NCBI GenBank assembly: GCA_045600635.1
Contig: JAZRYJ010000070.1
Location: 51,076 to 115,075, forward strand
Length of the DNA: 64,000 nt
Direction: 5' to 3'
Source: Methanarcanum sp045600635
GTDB lineage: Archaea > Thermoplasmatota > Thermoplasmata > Methanomassiliicoccales > Methanomethylophilaceae
In this document: positions 43,734 through 52,678 of the stretch, in pieces
How the letters are laid out: each line of letters begins with the position of its first letter
How positions within the stretch are numbered: position 1 is the stretch's first letter
Notes under the pieces: model-generated
What the model saw: the letters and a program-made list of their open reading frames with translations, nothing else
The model's database searches: none
Told to the model about the DNA's origin: nothing
Translations under genes and position numbers: made by a program

Positions 43734-44854
43734 CTTAACACCACCTTTGTTGCCATCAATGCACTTTTCATACAAACTGCCGGATGTCTCAGCAGCTTTT
43801 TCAGAAGAACTGGTACGTTGTCTATGCTGAATCCTTTCATATCATCTATCAGTTTCTCATCCACTATCGATTCAACCCTGTTGAAATCATCGTCTGTAAA
43901 TTTGAGAAATATCTTTCTCAAACGATATTCTGTCTTCAATCTGTTCCCTATCGCGCCCATCCATTGTTTTTCATATTTTGATAAGAAAGATGCTGAAAAA
44001 TCATTCATTCTGAACGCTTCGTCTGTCACTTCAGCTGCACACTGCGATGATATGAATGTCGGATATAATCCTCCGCCGGACATCGGTTTTACCTGTGAAG
44101 CTGCATCGCCCACAAGTATGGTATTATCAGAAAAACTGCATCTTCTGCGACCGATCGGTATCTTTCCCGAATTTCTGTTCACCACCTCACAATCTTCCAA
44201 CCCTGTTATTTTCAGTAATTTCCTGAAATAAGGCATGGGAGGACCGGCTCCCCAACATGTGCATAATCCCACACGTGTCACATCTCCGATCGGTATCTCC
44301 CAACTGAAGAATCCGGGTGCTATGTCGTTACCGGCTCTGATGATGAATGTCTCCTGATCATCCATTTTGTGTTTCACATCATATATTATCCCGCGGACAT
44401 ACTCCGTCGGAGGGTTGTTATCTATGATGTTGCAAGAATATCCATTGGCACCTATCAGCATCTTTGTTTCAAACGTGCCCAATGATGTCTTCACAATATT
44501 GTTCTTGAATGAATGGAATTTTTCAGAATATCTTATCTCAGCACCTTCATCGATCGCTTTATCAGCCATAAGAGAATCCATTTCCCCTCTGTCGATGACG
44601 TATGCTTTATCTTCTGTATCCTTCAAATGAATGCTCTTTCCGTTGGGAAATATGAATTCAGCACCTTTGATCCTGTTAAGAATGGTTGATCTGACCCCTG
44701 ACATCCTGTACGTTTCAGGAGAGATGATTCCGGCGCATTGCACCGGCTTTCCCGAGCATTCGTGCTCTTCTAAAATGATTACATCGTGGTCCTTGGCGAT
44801 CAGTGATGCTGTTTTCGTACCAGCTGGACCGCCTCCGACCACGACGACATCCAT
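43730..44854 (-). CDS. Geranylgeranyl reductase-family flavoprotein
   Basis: The 374-residue product starts with the FAD-binding VVVVGGGPAGTKTA, has the CAGIISPE motif and the second FAD motif ILVGDAASQVKPMSGGG. This is the GGR family, whose archaeal members saturate the isoprenoid chains of membrane lipids. The start ATG lies 4 bases after the transaldolase stop, which rules out the longer frame. A second, shorter relative is at 62695. Which of the two reduces the main lipids is not clear. Confidence 0.85.
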   Translation of the reverse strand: MDVVVVGGGPAGTKTASLIAKDHDVIILEEHECSGKPVQCAGIISPETYRMSGVRSTILNRIKGAEFIFPNGKSIHLKDTEDKAYVIDRGEMDSLMADKAIDEGAEIRYSEKFHSFKNNIVKTSLGTFETKMLIGANGYSCNIIDNNPPTEYVRGIIYDVKHKMDDQETFIIRAGNDIAPGFFSWEIPIGDVTRVGLCTCWGAGPPMPYFRKLLKITGLEDCEVVNRNSGKIPIGRRRCSFSDNTILVGDAASQVKPMSGGGLYPTFISSQCAAEVTDEAFRMNDFSASFLSKYEKQWMGAIGNRLKTEYRLRKIFLKFTDDDFNRVESIVDEKLIDDMKGFSIDNVPVLLKKLLRHPAVCMKSALMATKVVLR

Positions 44855-44858
44855 CGGA

Positions 44859-45509
44859 TCACTTTTTCTTCTTCGATTTCTCGTAATCAGCGATGAATTT
44901 CTGGATTCCCTCATCGGTCTTCGGGTGTGAGACCATTTTCTTGAGGACATCGTATGGGATCGTTGCGATGTCACATCCTGCAAGTGCGACATCGAGAACA
45001 TGCACAGGGTGCCTGATGCTTGCTGCGATGATCTCTGTCTCGAATCCGTATACTGCAAAGATCGAGGAGATGTTGGCGATCAGATCGGTTCCGTATTCGC
45101 CTATGTCGTCCAGACGTCCTACGAACGGTGAGACATATGCTGCTCCTGCTTTGGCTGCCAGCAATGCCTGCTGTGCTGAAAATATGAGCGTGACGTTGAC
45201 TTTGATGCCCTCTTCTTTCAATGCTTTTGTTGCTTTCAGTGCTTCGACACACATCGGGAGCTTTATCACAACATTCGGGTGGATCTTGGCAAGTTTACGT
45301 CCCTCCTTGATCATCTCGGGTGCTGTCATCGACATTGCTTCAGCAGATATCGGTCCGTCCACAACGGCAGCTATCTCCTTGATGCGCTTCTCAACAGAGA
45401 CTCCTTCCTTTGCGATAAGACTGGGATTGGTCGTGACTCCGTCAACAATTCCCCAACTGTTGATCTCTTTTATCTGATCCAGATTTGCTGTATCTATGAA
45501 TATCTTCAT
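44859..45509 (-). CDS. tal: Transaldolase (TalB-like short form)
   Basis: The 216-residue product matches the small transaldolase / fructose-6-phosphate aldolase group, with IFIDTANLDQIK, GVTTNPSLIAKEG, Schiff-base Lys in VVIKLPMC and VSPFVGRLDD. It works with the split transketolase directly upstream in non-oxidative pentose phosphate metabolism. ATG at 45509 has a better-spaced ribosome site than the ATG at 45515, which overlaps the stop of the upstream gene. Confidence 0.9.
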   Translation of the reverse strand: MKIFIDTANLDQIKEINSWGIVDGVTTNPSLIAKEGVSVEKRIKEIAAVVDGPISAEAMSMTAPEMIKEGRKLAKIHPNVVIKLPMCVEALKATKALKEEGIKVNVTLIFSAQQALLAAKAGAAYVSPFVGRLDDIGEYGTDLIANISSIFAVYGFETEIIAASIRHPVHVLDVALAGCDIATIPYDVLKKMVSHPKTDEGIQKFIADYEKSKKKK

Positions 45510-45511
45510 TT

Positions 45512-46453
45512 TCATTCCTTCTTTTTCTTTGAAATCGATTCTTTAGCTGCTGCTTTGATATCCTTCGATGTCAGACCGTATTTCTCCATGAGTGCCTCGG
45601 CCTTTCCTGACTCGCCGAATGTATCTTTAGTTCCGACCCTTGTCAACGGAACGCATATCGACTCTGCTATCATTTCTGAAACCGCAGAACCCAGACCGCC
45701 GATGATGCTGTGCTCCTCCGCTGTGACGGCACATCCGGTCTTCTTGAGTGATTTTGTGAGCGTTGCAGCGTCCAATGGTTTGATTGTTGAAACATTGATC
45801 ACTTCAGCTGAAATTCCTTCCGCTTCCAGATCCTTCGCTGCATCCAGTGATTTAGAGACCATCTGTCCCGTTGCTATGATAGTCACATCCTTTCCTTCTT
45901 TCAGAACGGATGCCTTACCTATCTCGAATTTCATACCTTCCTCATAAATCTCCGGGAAGTTGGCACGGCCCAATCTCATATAACAGGGGCCTTTGTAATC
46001 TGCGATAGCAAGTGTTGCTGCGAATGCCTCATGAGCATCTGCAGGCGAAATCACCACCATATTCGGTATTGCACGCATTATCGCGATATCTTCAAGCGCT
46101 TGGTGCGATGCACCGTCCTCGCCGACACTTATGCCGCAGTGTGTGGATACTATCTTGACATTATTCTTAGGATATGCGACTGCCAATCTGATCTGTTCCC
46201 AGCAACGCCCTGTTGCGAATACTGCAAATGTTGAAGCGAAGACTGTTTTCCCTGATGCTGCAAGACCTGCTGCGATACCGATCATGTTCTGTTCCGCGAT
46301 ACCGACTTCCACAAATCTGTCAGGTGCCGCTTTCTGGAAATCCGATGTCTTGGTTGATCCTGCGAGGTCCGCATCCATAACGACAACGTCATTCCTTTTT
46401 TTGGCAAGTTCTGCTAACGCTTTTCCGTAATAGGTGCGCTGTGCCAATACCAT
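45512..46453 (-). CDS. tkt: Transketolase, C-terminal subunit
   Basis: The 313-residue product is the pyrimidine-binding and C-terminal part of transketolase, with RFVEVGIAEQNMIGIAAGLA (catalytic Glu) and GISVGEDGASHQALED. It needs the N-terminal subunit encoded just upstream; the genes share one base. Split transketolase is usual in archaea. Confidence 0.92.
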   Translation of the reverse strand: MVLAQRTYYGKALAELAKKRNDVVVMDADLAGSTKTSDFQKAAPDRFVEVGIAEQNMIGIAAGLAASGKTVFASTFAVFATGRCWEQIRLAVAYPKNNVKIVSTHCGISVGEDGASHQALEDIAIMRAIPNMVVISPADAHEAFAATLAIADYKGPCYMRLGRANFPEIYEEGMKFEIGKASVLKEGKDVTIIATGQMVSKSLDAAKDLEAEGISAEVINVSTIKPLDAATLTKSLKKTGCAVTAEEHSIIGGLGSAVSEMIAESICVPLTRVGTKDTFGESGKAEALMEKYGLTSKDIKAAAKESISKKKKE

Positions 46454-47280
46454 CAGATCACCTTCATCAGTTCTTGGACAGCTTTGTCATGTTCATTGAC
46501 ATTGCATGCTTTTCCGTGGAAACCGGCGTTATTCTCCATGAATGAGACACCTTTTCCTTTGATCGTGTCGAAAATTATCACTGTCGGTGCGCATGTGAAT
46601 TGTTTGGCCATCTCGAATGCTTTGAGGATCTTCTTCATATTGTGTCCTTCTGCTCTGATGACATTCCATCCGAAAGCAGACCATTTATCATCCAAAGGAT
46701 CCAGCGCCATGACGTCCTCTGTATTCCCGCATATCTGTAACCTGTTGCGATCGACGATTGCGATGAGATTGCTCAATTTGTAATTGGATGCGAACATCGC
46801 CGCTTCCCAATTCTGACCGCTCTGCAGTTCCCCGTCCCCGAGCAGACAATACGTCTTGTAATCTTTCTTGTCCATCTTTCCGGCCAATGCTATTCCGCAA
46901 CTCATACTCAGTCCCTGGCCCAACGAACCTGTGGACATCTCCACTCCCGGGATCTTGCCTCTTACCGGATGCCCCTGAAGTTTGGAGCCTATCTTCCTCA
47001 ATGTTATGAGGTCCTCAACCGGAAAATAGCCTGATTCGGCCAATGCCGCGTACAGTACCGGCGCTATATGTCCTTTTGACAATACGAAACGGTCCCTGTC
47101 CTCCCATTGAGGATTCTTCGGGTTGTGTTTCATCACATCAAAATACAACGCTGTGATGATGTCCGCAGATGACAATGAACCGCCAGGATGCCCAGAACTG
47201 GCTGCGGATGTCATCTCTATGACATGCAATCTGAGCCTGTTAGCTAATTTTTCAAGCTCAACAGTTTCCATCGGACTCAC
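46453..47280 (-). CDS. tkt: Transketolase, N-terminal subunit
   Basis: The 275-residue product is the thiamine-diphosphate-binding half: SAASSGHPGGSLSSADI, MSTGSLGQGLSMSCGIA and the TPP motif GDGELQSGQNWEAAM. It overlaps the PCNA stop by 4 bases, so the pentose genes are in one transcript with PCNA and possibly TFS. Confidence 0.92.
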   Translation of the reverse strand: MSPMETVELEKLANRLRLHVIEMTSAASSGHPGGSLSSADIITALYFDVMKHNPKNPQWEDRDRFVLSKGHIAPVLYAALAESGYFPVEDLITLRKIGSKLQGHPVRGKIPGVEMSTGSLGQGLSMSCGIALAGKMDKKDYKTYCLLGDGELQSGQNWEAAMFASNYKLSNLIAIVDRNRLQICGNTEDVMALDPLDDKWSAFGWNVIRAEGHNMKKILKAFEMAKQFTCAPTVIIFDTIKGKGVSFMENNAGFHGKACNVNEHDKAVQELMKVI

Positions 47281-48014
47281 TCATTCTCGATCCTTGGTGC
47301 CAAGAGATAGACTACTGAACCCTTTCCGTCAGCGATACTGAAGATCAATTTGAGAGGATAATCATTATCAAGCTCAATCTTGACTGCTGCATCCGACGGT
47401 ACTGCTTTGATGAAATTGGAGAAGTAATCCAGTGGGAACATACTGCTGACTTGTGATGACACGTTAATACTGTTCAACTGTTTCTTGTCCAATTTGAGAT
47501 CTGCTGAGTCGGTATCTCCTTCACACACAAGTTCGAATGAGTCCTTATCTGCAATAAGCGAAATGTGATCTGAAATAGATTCTGATGCCTTGATACCTTT
47601 CTGCAATTCTGCAACAGGCACCTCGATACTGGCGGAAAGTTCAAGCGGCGGCACCTTGACATCTCCGATACTTGATGCGTCGACAAGATTCATGCGCCTT
47701 GTGATGTTTCCCACTTTGAAAATGAGTCTTCCATGTTCTTCATCATGCTGCATTGCAATAACATCACCTGATGATGAGAGTTTGAGCACTTCCTTGACCT
47801 TGTCGAGATCGATGCCGAGTTCAACGGAATCCGCTTCGAACGACTCGAATGCATCCGCATTCATTCTGAGCTCGATCATCGCAACGTGTGCTGGATCGAC
47901 AGCATTGAGGCTCATCCCTTTCGCATCAATCGTGAATTTTACCTCATCTATGAGCGTGGATATTACGTTCACAAGTCCTTTCAGTGTGTCTGCCTTAATC
48001 TCCGCCTTGAACAT
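47277..48014 (-). CDS. pcn: DNA polymerase sliding clamp (PCNA)
   Basis: The 245-residue product matches archaeal PCNA with FKAEIKADTLKGLVNVI at the start, the KFTIDAKGMSLNAVDPAHVAMI segment in pieces near residues 26-45 and APRIE at the end. It forms the ring that tethers replication enzymes to DNA. ATG at 48014 is chosen by homology and because the longer frame to 48044 overlaps the TFS gene. Confidence 0.95.
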   Translation of the reverse strand: MFKAEIKADTLKGLVNVISTLIDEVKFTIDAKGMSLNAVDPAHVAMIELRMNADAFESFEADSVELGIDLDKVKEVLKLSSSGDVIAMQHDEEHGRLIFKVGNITRRMNLVDASSIGDVKVPPLELSASIEVPVAELQKGIKASESISDHISLIADKDSFELVCEGDTDSADLKLDKKQLNSINVSSQVSSMFPLDYFSNFIKAVPSDAAVKIELDNDYPLKLIFSIADGKGSVVYLLAPRIENE

Positions 48015-48031
48015 CCGTATCACCGACCAGT

Positions 48032-48334
48032 TTATTCTTTCCATTGATGGTTACATTTAGCGCAACGATAGAAAATCGTCTCAGGCTCATCTGCCGACCT
48101 GTTCTGCCTCATGTAGTAATATGCCTCAGTGTGACCGCACTTCTCACATATGATACGTGTCTTGGGAAGCTGCGCATTCTCATCTGAATTGATGACGATC
48201 TCTTTGGTCTCAGATTTGGTGAAGATCCCTTTGTCTCTCTCATCGATCATCGCATCTACATCTTGCTCGCATTGTTTGCAGATGTATTTCCCATCTTGCG
48301 GGAAAACCATTGAACCACATTTCGGACAGAACAA
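48032..48334 (-). CDS. tfs: Transcription elongation factor TFS
   Basis: The 100-residue product has an N-terminal zinc ribbon (MFCPKCGSM and YICKQC) and a C-terminal TFIIS-type ribbon (CEKCGHTEAYYY, FYRCAKC) with the acidic hairpin NRSADEPE that stimulates RNA cleavage by stalled polymerase. It lies 17 bases upstream of the PCNA gene in the same direction. Confidence 0.94.
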   Translation of the reverse strand: MFCPKCGSMVFPQDGKYICKQCEQDVDAMIDERDKGIFTKSETKEIVINSDENAQLPKTRIICEKCGHTEAYYYMRQNRSADEPETIFYRCAKCNHQWKE

Positions 48335-48406
48335 ACTATTCGCCTCATTATTGCGAATGGTTATCGGCTTTCTGTATAAAAAAGGTATTAACGCACATAT
48401 GCGCGC

Positions 48407-49324
48407 TTATAGGTAATGCTCGCTATCATCATGCGATTCTTCGGATACTTTCTTCTCTTTGTCCTCAGAGTTATGTTTCTTGAGATGAAGTATGTCTTTG
48501 AAAGGACTGACATTGTCACTCGTGGGATTTCCTCTGAAATCCGAAGAAGTGCAATCCGCTGTATCAGTCACTGTCGGTGTCACTGTCTCATTCGTAACGA
48601 CATCTGAGGTTCTCTTCCTTGACGAGACTGACATTGAATTTACTGACATCGCCTTATAGTCATCATATGATTCGAATCCGAGTTTTTTGCCATTGCGGTG
48701 AAGATCCATTGAACGTGCACGGTGACCCGATATGACGCCTCCATTCTGGATCAGGATGCGCATCTCTTTTCTTGCCTGATCTGCAAGAACTCCGCCCACA
48801 AGACCGAATGCAACCGTCATCAAGTACTCACCGTAGTTGACAGTGAGATCGTTGCATCCGAACAGTTTCTGTGCATAATCGACACAGATGGATGCGAATA
48901 ACGATGAATCTTTAGCGCTGTCGACATTGAAATCCGGGTTGACAGCCCAGATTATCATTGATGCAATCGTCAGCATAACGACGAACGCAAAGGTCGCAAT
49001 ACCTGTGGCGAGTAATGCACGATACGGTGAACCGGCTTTCCTACCCCCTACGAATCCTGCGATTATCTGGCCTATTACAGGTATCCATCCTGTAAGGAAC
49101 AGCAGAAAGAACGTTAAAAGAGTCGCAGAACGCATATCAAATAACGACCTGGAACCTTCTGTACTCGTACCTAATACGACGTCGGCAGCACCCTTTATCT
49201 TACCGCCGAGATTGTTGCCATCATATTTGCTCAAATGCATCCCGTGCTGAATCAGCAGATTTACATCAGTTACGTAGTATTTAACTGTGACTTGATTTTT
49301 TGACTGTTGGGTGATTTTTTTCAT
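48407..49324 (-). CDS. Membrane protein of unknown function
   Basis: The 305-residue product has three or four hydrophobic segments (SATLLTFFLLFLTGWIPVIG, LATGIATFAFVVMLTIASMI, YLMTVAFGLVGGVLA), Gly-rich loops with GGRKAG, and a long charged C-terminal tail rich in Ser, Thr and Lys. The start is uncertain: ATG at 49324 is about 28 bases after the expected transcript start from the TATA element near 49379, while the frame runs on to 49399 without signals. Family not recognised. Confidence 0.6.
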   Translation of the reverse strand: MKKITQQSKNQVTVKYYVTDVNLLIQHGMHLSKYDGNNLGGKIKGAADVVLGTSTEGSRSLFDMRSATLLTFFLLFLTGWIPVIGQIIAGFVGGRKAGSPYRALLATGIATFAFVVMLTIASMIIWAVNPDFNVDSAKDSSLFASICVDYAQKLFGCNDLTVNYGEYLMTVAFGLVGGVLADQARKEMRILIQNGGVISGHRARSMDLHRNGKKLGFESYDDYKAMSVNSMSVSSRKRTSDVVTNETVTPTVTDTADCTSSDFRGNPTSDNVSPFKDILHLKKHNSEDKEKKVSEESHDDSEHYL

Positions 49325-49370
49325 GTTTAAAAAGCAGATGACAAAATAACGACACATTTTTGCGTCAGAC

Positions 49371-49387
49371 TTTATATATAATATAAA
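49371..49387. promoter_or_regulatory. Shared TATA region of the membrane protein and aCPSF2 genes
   Basis: TTTATATATAATATAAA reads as a TATA box on both strands. It would place the plus-strand transcript start near 49405 and the minus-strand start near 49352. Confidence 0.5.
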
Positions 49388-49406
49388 CATCGCAAGCAAT
49401 ATTCAC

Positions 49407-49463
49407 GTGCGCTGCGCGCACATTCACTATCACAGTACAAAAAGAGCGCTTCGGCCTCTTTTT
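49407..49463 (+). promoter_or_regulatory. Two hairpins in the aCPSF2 leader, second one terminator-like
   Basis: First, GTGCGC and GCGCAC pair around TGC (49407-49421), right at the predicted 5' end. Second, AAAAAGAG pairs with CTCTTTTT (49439-49463) with an inner GC/GC step closing a TTCG tetraloop. The second hairpin is U-rich on its 3' arm, like an intrinsic terminator, yet lies about 50 bases before the start codon. It could be an attenuator, an mRNA-stability element or the end of a ~60-nt small RNA. Confidence 0.5.
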
Positions 49464-49515
49464 CACAAAGTCCTCTGTACGATAGAGGCACCATAAACAA
49501 ACAGGAGATTAGCCT

Positions 49516-50754
49516 ATGGAAATGAAATTCAAATTCCTGGGCGGCGCAGATATAGTAGGCCGCATGGGAATGATGGTAGAGGGAGCCGGAAAGACTCTTC
49601 TCGTGGAATATGGCATGAGTCCGACAAAACCGCCGGAATATCCAATGCCAGTGAACACGAAGGTGGATCATGTGCTCCTTACACACTGTCACCTGGATCA
49701 CTGCGGGATGGTTCCGCTGATATGCGGAAGGGACAGATGTGAACTTTTCACCACACCGCTGTCCGCATCGGTGGGAGAGATCATGATGTATGATTCTCTG
49801 AAGATCGCAAAAGCTGAGAATTATCCTCTGCCGTATACAACCGGGGATATCGAAAGAACGATGAAGAGTGTTGTTCCGATGACTTTCGGAGATACATTCG
49901 ATCTCGGTAAAATCGAGGTCTGTATGCATTCAGCAGGTCACGTACCCGGTGCTGCGATGTTCGAATTCGGTGTAGATACAAAAACACTGTACACTGGCGA
50001 CATCCACACGATGAAACAAAGACTTGTCGACGGAGCAAAACCTGTCGATTGCGAGAATTTGTTCATCGAAGGAACATACGGCGGACGTTATCACCCGAAG
50101 AGAAAAGACGTCGAAAAGGAATTCCTCGATAAAATCGCTGAGGTTGTCGATCGCGGAGGTACTGCATTGATACCGAGTTTTGCAGTCGGACGTACTCAGG
50201 AGATCATGATGCTCCTGAAGAATCAGGGTTATGAGATGTGGGTCGACGGAATGGGACGCTCGGTCACCCGCCTGTTCCTGGACTATCCTGAATATCTTGC
50301 CGATGTCAGAGGTTTGAAGATCGCAAAGAGGAAATTCAACGAGGTCAGGAACGCCAACATGAGGAGAGATGCAGGAAGAGCGGAAGTCATTGTGACCACG
50401 GGCGGAATGCTCGACGGAGGACCTGTCATCAAATACCTAAGTGCATTGAAGGATGATCCGAGGAATGCTGTCCTCCTCGTAGGATATCAAGCTGATGACA
50501 CCAACGGCAAGATGCTTCTGGAGGACAGATGCATCAAAATCGACGGTGAGATCGCCAAGGTCAACTGCGAGATACAGAAATATGATTTCTCTGCGCACGC
50601 CGACCATGGCGAGCTTGTCGATTTCGTCAAAGAATGCGACCCGAAGAATATCATCATAATGCACTCAGAGACAAGAGAACTGTTCCTTGAGGATCTGAGC
50701 GATTACAATGTAATTCTTCCGAATACGGGAGAGACATTCACTTTGGATGTCTGA
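49516..50754 (+). CDS. Beta-CASP RNase, aCPSF2-like
   Basis: The 412-residue product is an MBL/beta-CASP nuclease of the archaeal CPSF2 size class. Motif 2 is His57-x-His59-x-Asp61-His62 (THCHLDHCG), followed by HSAGHVPGA, YTGDIH, the beta-CASP segment TTGGMLDGGP and the late FSAHADH and IIMHSE motifs. It lacks the N-terminal KH domains of aCPSF1, the termination factor, and the S1-like insert of RNase J. It probably processes or degrades RNA. The long structured leader hints at control of its own synthesis. Confidence 0.88.
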   Translation: MEMKFKFLGGADIVGRMGMMVEGAGKTLLVEYGMSPTKPPEYPMPVNTKVDHVLLTHCHLDHCGMVPLICGRDRCELFTTPLSASVGEIMMYDSLKIAKAENYPLPYTTGDIERTMKSVVPMTFGDTFDLGKIEVCMHSAGHVPGAAMFEFGVDTKTLYTGDIHTMKQRLVDGAKPVDCENLFIEGTYGGRYHPKRKDVEKEFLDKIAEVVDRGGTALIPSFAVGRTQEIMMLLKNQGYEMWVDGMGRSVTRLFLDYPEYLADVRGLKIAKRKFNEVRNANMRRDAGRAEVIVTTGGMLDGGPVIKYLSALKDDPRNAVLLVGYQADDTNGKMLLEDRCIKIDGEIAKVNCEIQKYDFSAHADHGELVDFVKECDPKNIIIMHSETRELFLEDLSDYNVILPNTGETFTLDV

Positions 50755-50756
50755 AT

Positions 50757-50776
50757 ACGGTGGCTCATGCCACCGT
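50757..50776. terminator. Terminator between aCPSF2 and the tyrosine recombinase gene
   Basis: ACGGTGGC and GCCACCGT form an 8-bp stem with loop TCAT, starting 3 bases after the aCPSF2 stop and overlapping the last codons of the convergent recombinase gene. TTTCATTATCTT follows on the plus strand. Confidence 0.6.
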
Positions 50777-51745
50777 TTCATTATCTTCCGGGTTCGATTT
50801 CAGGACATACTTTTCCCTCATCTCCATCGCTTCGGATATCTTCTGTTCTTCGCAGTTGTAGTACAACGCTGTGACGGACGGACTCTCGTGTCCTACCATC
50901 TTTGCGCACACTTCTATCTTCACGCCTGAGTCTAATGTATCCGTGATGAATCTTCTTCTCAATGCGTGAGCGGTCAGTGTCACATTGTATTTCTTGCCGA
51001 GATTTATCACACGCAATGTGACCGCATGCGGCGTGAGCGGCTCGCCGCGCTTGTTCACGATCATGAGACTGTGATCCTTGCCTTTCATGTGTGCCTCTCT
51101 CCATTCCAGATAATCACTCAGGATCTTCTTCACGCGACGCGATTTGGGAAGATATCTGACCTTTCCGTTGATGTGTCCTTTACCATGGATTCTTATCATC
51201 TCGCCGTCGAAATCAGACAGTTTCAGAGATGCGATCTCGATCGCACGCATCCCCTGATCCATTGCAAGTGCCAGTATCATCTTGTTCAGCATGCTCTTTT
51301 CTTTTCTGAACACTTTGACAGCAACATCATATCTGGCCCATTTTCTTCCCGGTCTTGATGATTTCGGCCAAAGGATGTCCATCTTTCTCACGACATCATT
51401 GTCATCCGCCGCCATGATCCATTTCGAAAATATCTGAATGTATGATTTCTTCGTGAGATCGCTGATCTTGTTGTACGATCTGATGAATGTTATGATCTCG
51501 CTTTTCGTTATGTTCACAGGATCGCAATGAAGTCCTGATGAAACAAAGAATTTGATCATCACATCGATCACATAGCAATATGTTTTGAGTGTGCTTTCCT
51601 TTCTTCCGCTTTCCCTCATCTTTGTGATATAGATGTTCAGTTTCTCATACGCTGAATCCATCTCGTCTATTATCTGCTGTTTCTTTTCTCTGCTTTCCAC
51701 TAAAATGAGTGGATCTATGATAGAATAATTATTGTTATTGTCCAT
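50765..51745 (-). CDS. Tyrosine recombinase (XerA/phage-integrase family)
   Basis: The 326-residue product has an N-terminal SAM-like DNA-binding domain and a catalytic domain with Arg in DQGMRAIEI, the Lys-bearing RIHGKGHINGK region, His-x2-Arg in TAHALRRRF, His in MVGHESPS and the Tyr nucleophile in ALYYNC. It could be XerA for chromosome-dimer resolution or a leftover mobile-element integrase. It is a little longer than usual XerA (~290). No attachment repeat or phage gene is near. Confidence 0.83.
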   Translation of the reverse strand: MDNNNNYSIIDPLILVESREKKQQIIDEMDSAYEKLNIYITKMRESGRKESTLKTYCYVIDVMIKFFVSSGLHCDPVNITKSEIITFIRSYNKISDLTKKSYIQIFSKWIMAADDNDVVRKMDILWPKSSRPGRKWARYDVAVKVFRKEKSMLNKMILALAMDQGMRAIEIASLKLSDFDGEMIRIHGKGHINGKVRYLPKSRRVKKILSDYLEWREAHMKGKDHSLMIVNKRGEPLTPHAVTLRVINLGKKYNVTLTAHALRRRFITDTLDSGVKIEVCAKMVGHESPSVTALYYNCEEQKISEAMEMREKYVLKSNPEDNETVA

Positions 51746-51795
51746 TCAATCACAAAAATCGTGATTGCCATATCGCAAAAATAGATGACATCTGA

Positions 51796-52677
51796 TTATT
51801 CTGTCTTCGCATCATCGCAATATTCTTTGATGATCGTCGGAATGATGTTCTTGCTGTTCATATCGAAAGCTATCTCGGGCTGTCCTGCCTTCACAGGTCC
51901 CACCCAGTATTTTTCTTTGGACTTTTTCATCAATTCTTCGAGAGTGATGCCTTTGCTGTGTTCTTCCAGAACATACTTCTTGTAGATGTCGTGCCACTTG
52001 AGACTGAGTTCCAGATAATTGTCGCAATCCTTTCCGTAAATCATCTGATAATGCGGGACCAGTACCTTCTCAGGTTTCCATTCTTTCACCTTATTGACGA
52101 ATTCGACGCATTTCTTATGGCTCACAAGACATGCGGGCTGCAGTATTTCATCCGTCACGACAACGCCGACGGTCTCATTGGCGACAAGGAATTTCTCCTC
52201 TTCTGACCAGAATGCTATGGTGTCCCATGTGTGTCCCGGAGATTCCAGCACCTTCAGTTTCAATGAACCGAGATCTATGATATCTCCTTCCTTCACTATC
52301 CTGTCCGTATGCAATCCTTTCAATTGATTCCCATAGAAAGGCAGTTTCTTGAATGTCAATGCCGCCGCTCTGTTCAGCTTGTTCATCCTTTTGATCGCGG
52401 ACGGCTTCTCGAACACTTTCGCGGCATGTTCTGCAGATACGATGACCGCATCCTTCCACATGCGTTTGCATGCCATCGCTCCTGAAACGTGATCATAGTG
52501 GGAATGTGTGAGCAGAATGTAATCCAGCTTTCTGTCCCCGAGTATCTTCTTCACATTCTTGGCAACTTTTTTAGCAGTGAATGCGAAACCTGTATCGACC
52601 ATCGCGGCCTTACTTTCCGTGACTATCAGGAAAGCATCTCCGCCGATGACCTCTCCCACCTTATGTACTTCGAACAT
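51796..52677 (-). CDS. MBL-fold hydrolase (GloB/glyoxalase II-like)
   Basis: The 293-residue product has the MBL zinc motif THSHYDH, then ESPGHTWDTI and a final VPHYQ. It lies 1 base after pgk in the same direction and may be transcribed with the gap-pgk operon. ATG at 52677 is chosen over a GTG at 52686. A thioester hydrolase role is likely in type, but the substrate is unknown. Confidence 0.75.
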   Translation of the reverse strand: MFEVHKVGEVIGGDAFLIVTESKAAMVDTGFAFTAKKVAKNVKKILGDRKLDYILLTHSHYDHVSGAMACKRMWKDAVIVSAEHAAKVFEKPSAIKRMNKLNRAAALTFKKLPFYGNQLKGLHTDRIVKEGDIIDLGSLKLKVLESPGHTWDTIAFWSEEEKFLVANETVGVVVTDEILQPACLVSHKKCVEFVNKVKEWKPEKVLVPHYQMIYGKDCDNYLELSLKWHDIYKKYVLEEHSKGITLEELMKKSKEKYWVGPVKAGQPEIAFDMNSKNIIPTIIKEYCDDAKTE

Positions 52678-52678
52678 C

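Noticed and set aside
44855..45058. N-terminal extension of the GGR gene to 45058
   Set aside because: The added part is out-of-frame transaldolase sequence; the FAD motif begins directly after ATG 44854.
44893..45477. 194-residue open frame on the plus strand
   Set aside because: It is the shadow of the transaldolase gene; its composition is that of an antisense frame.
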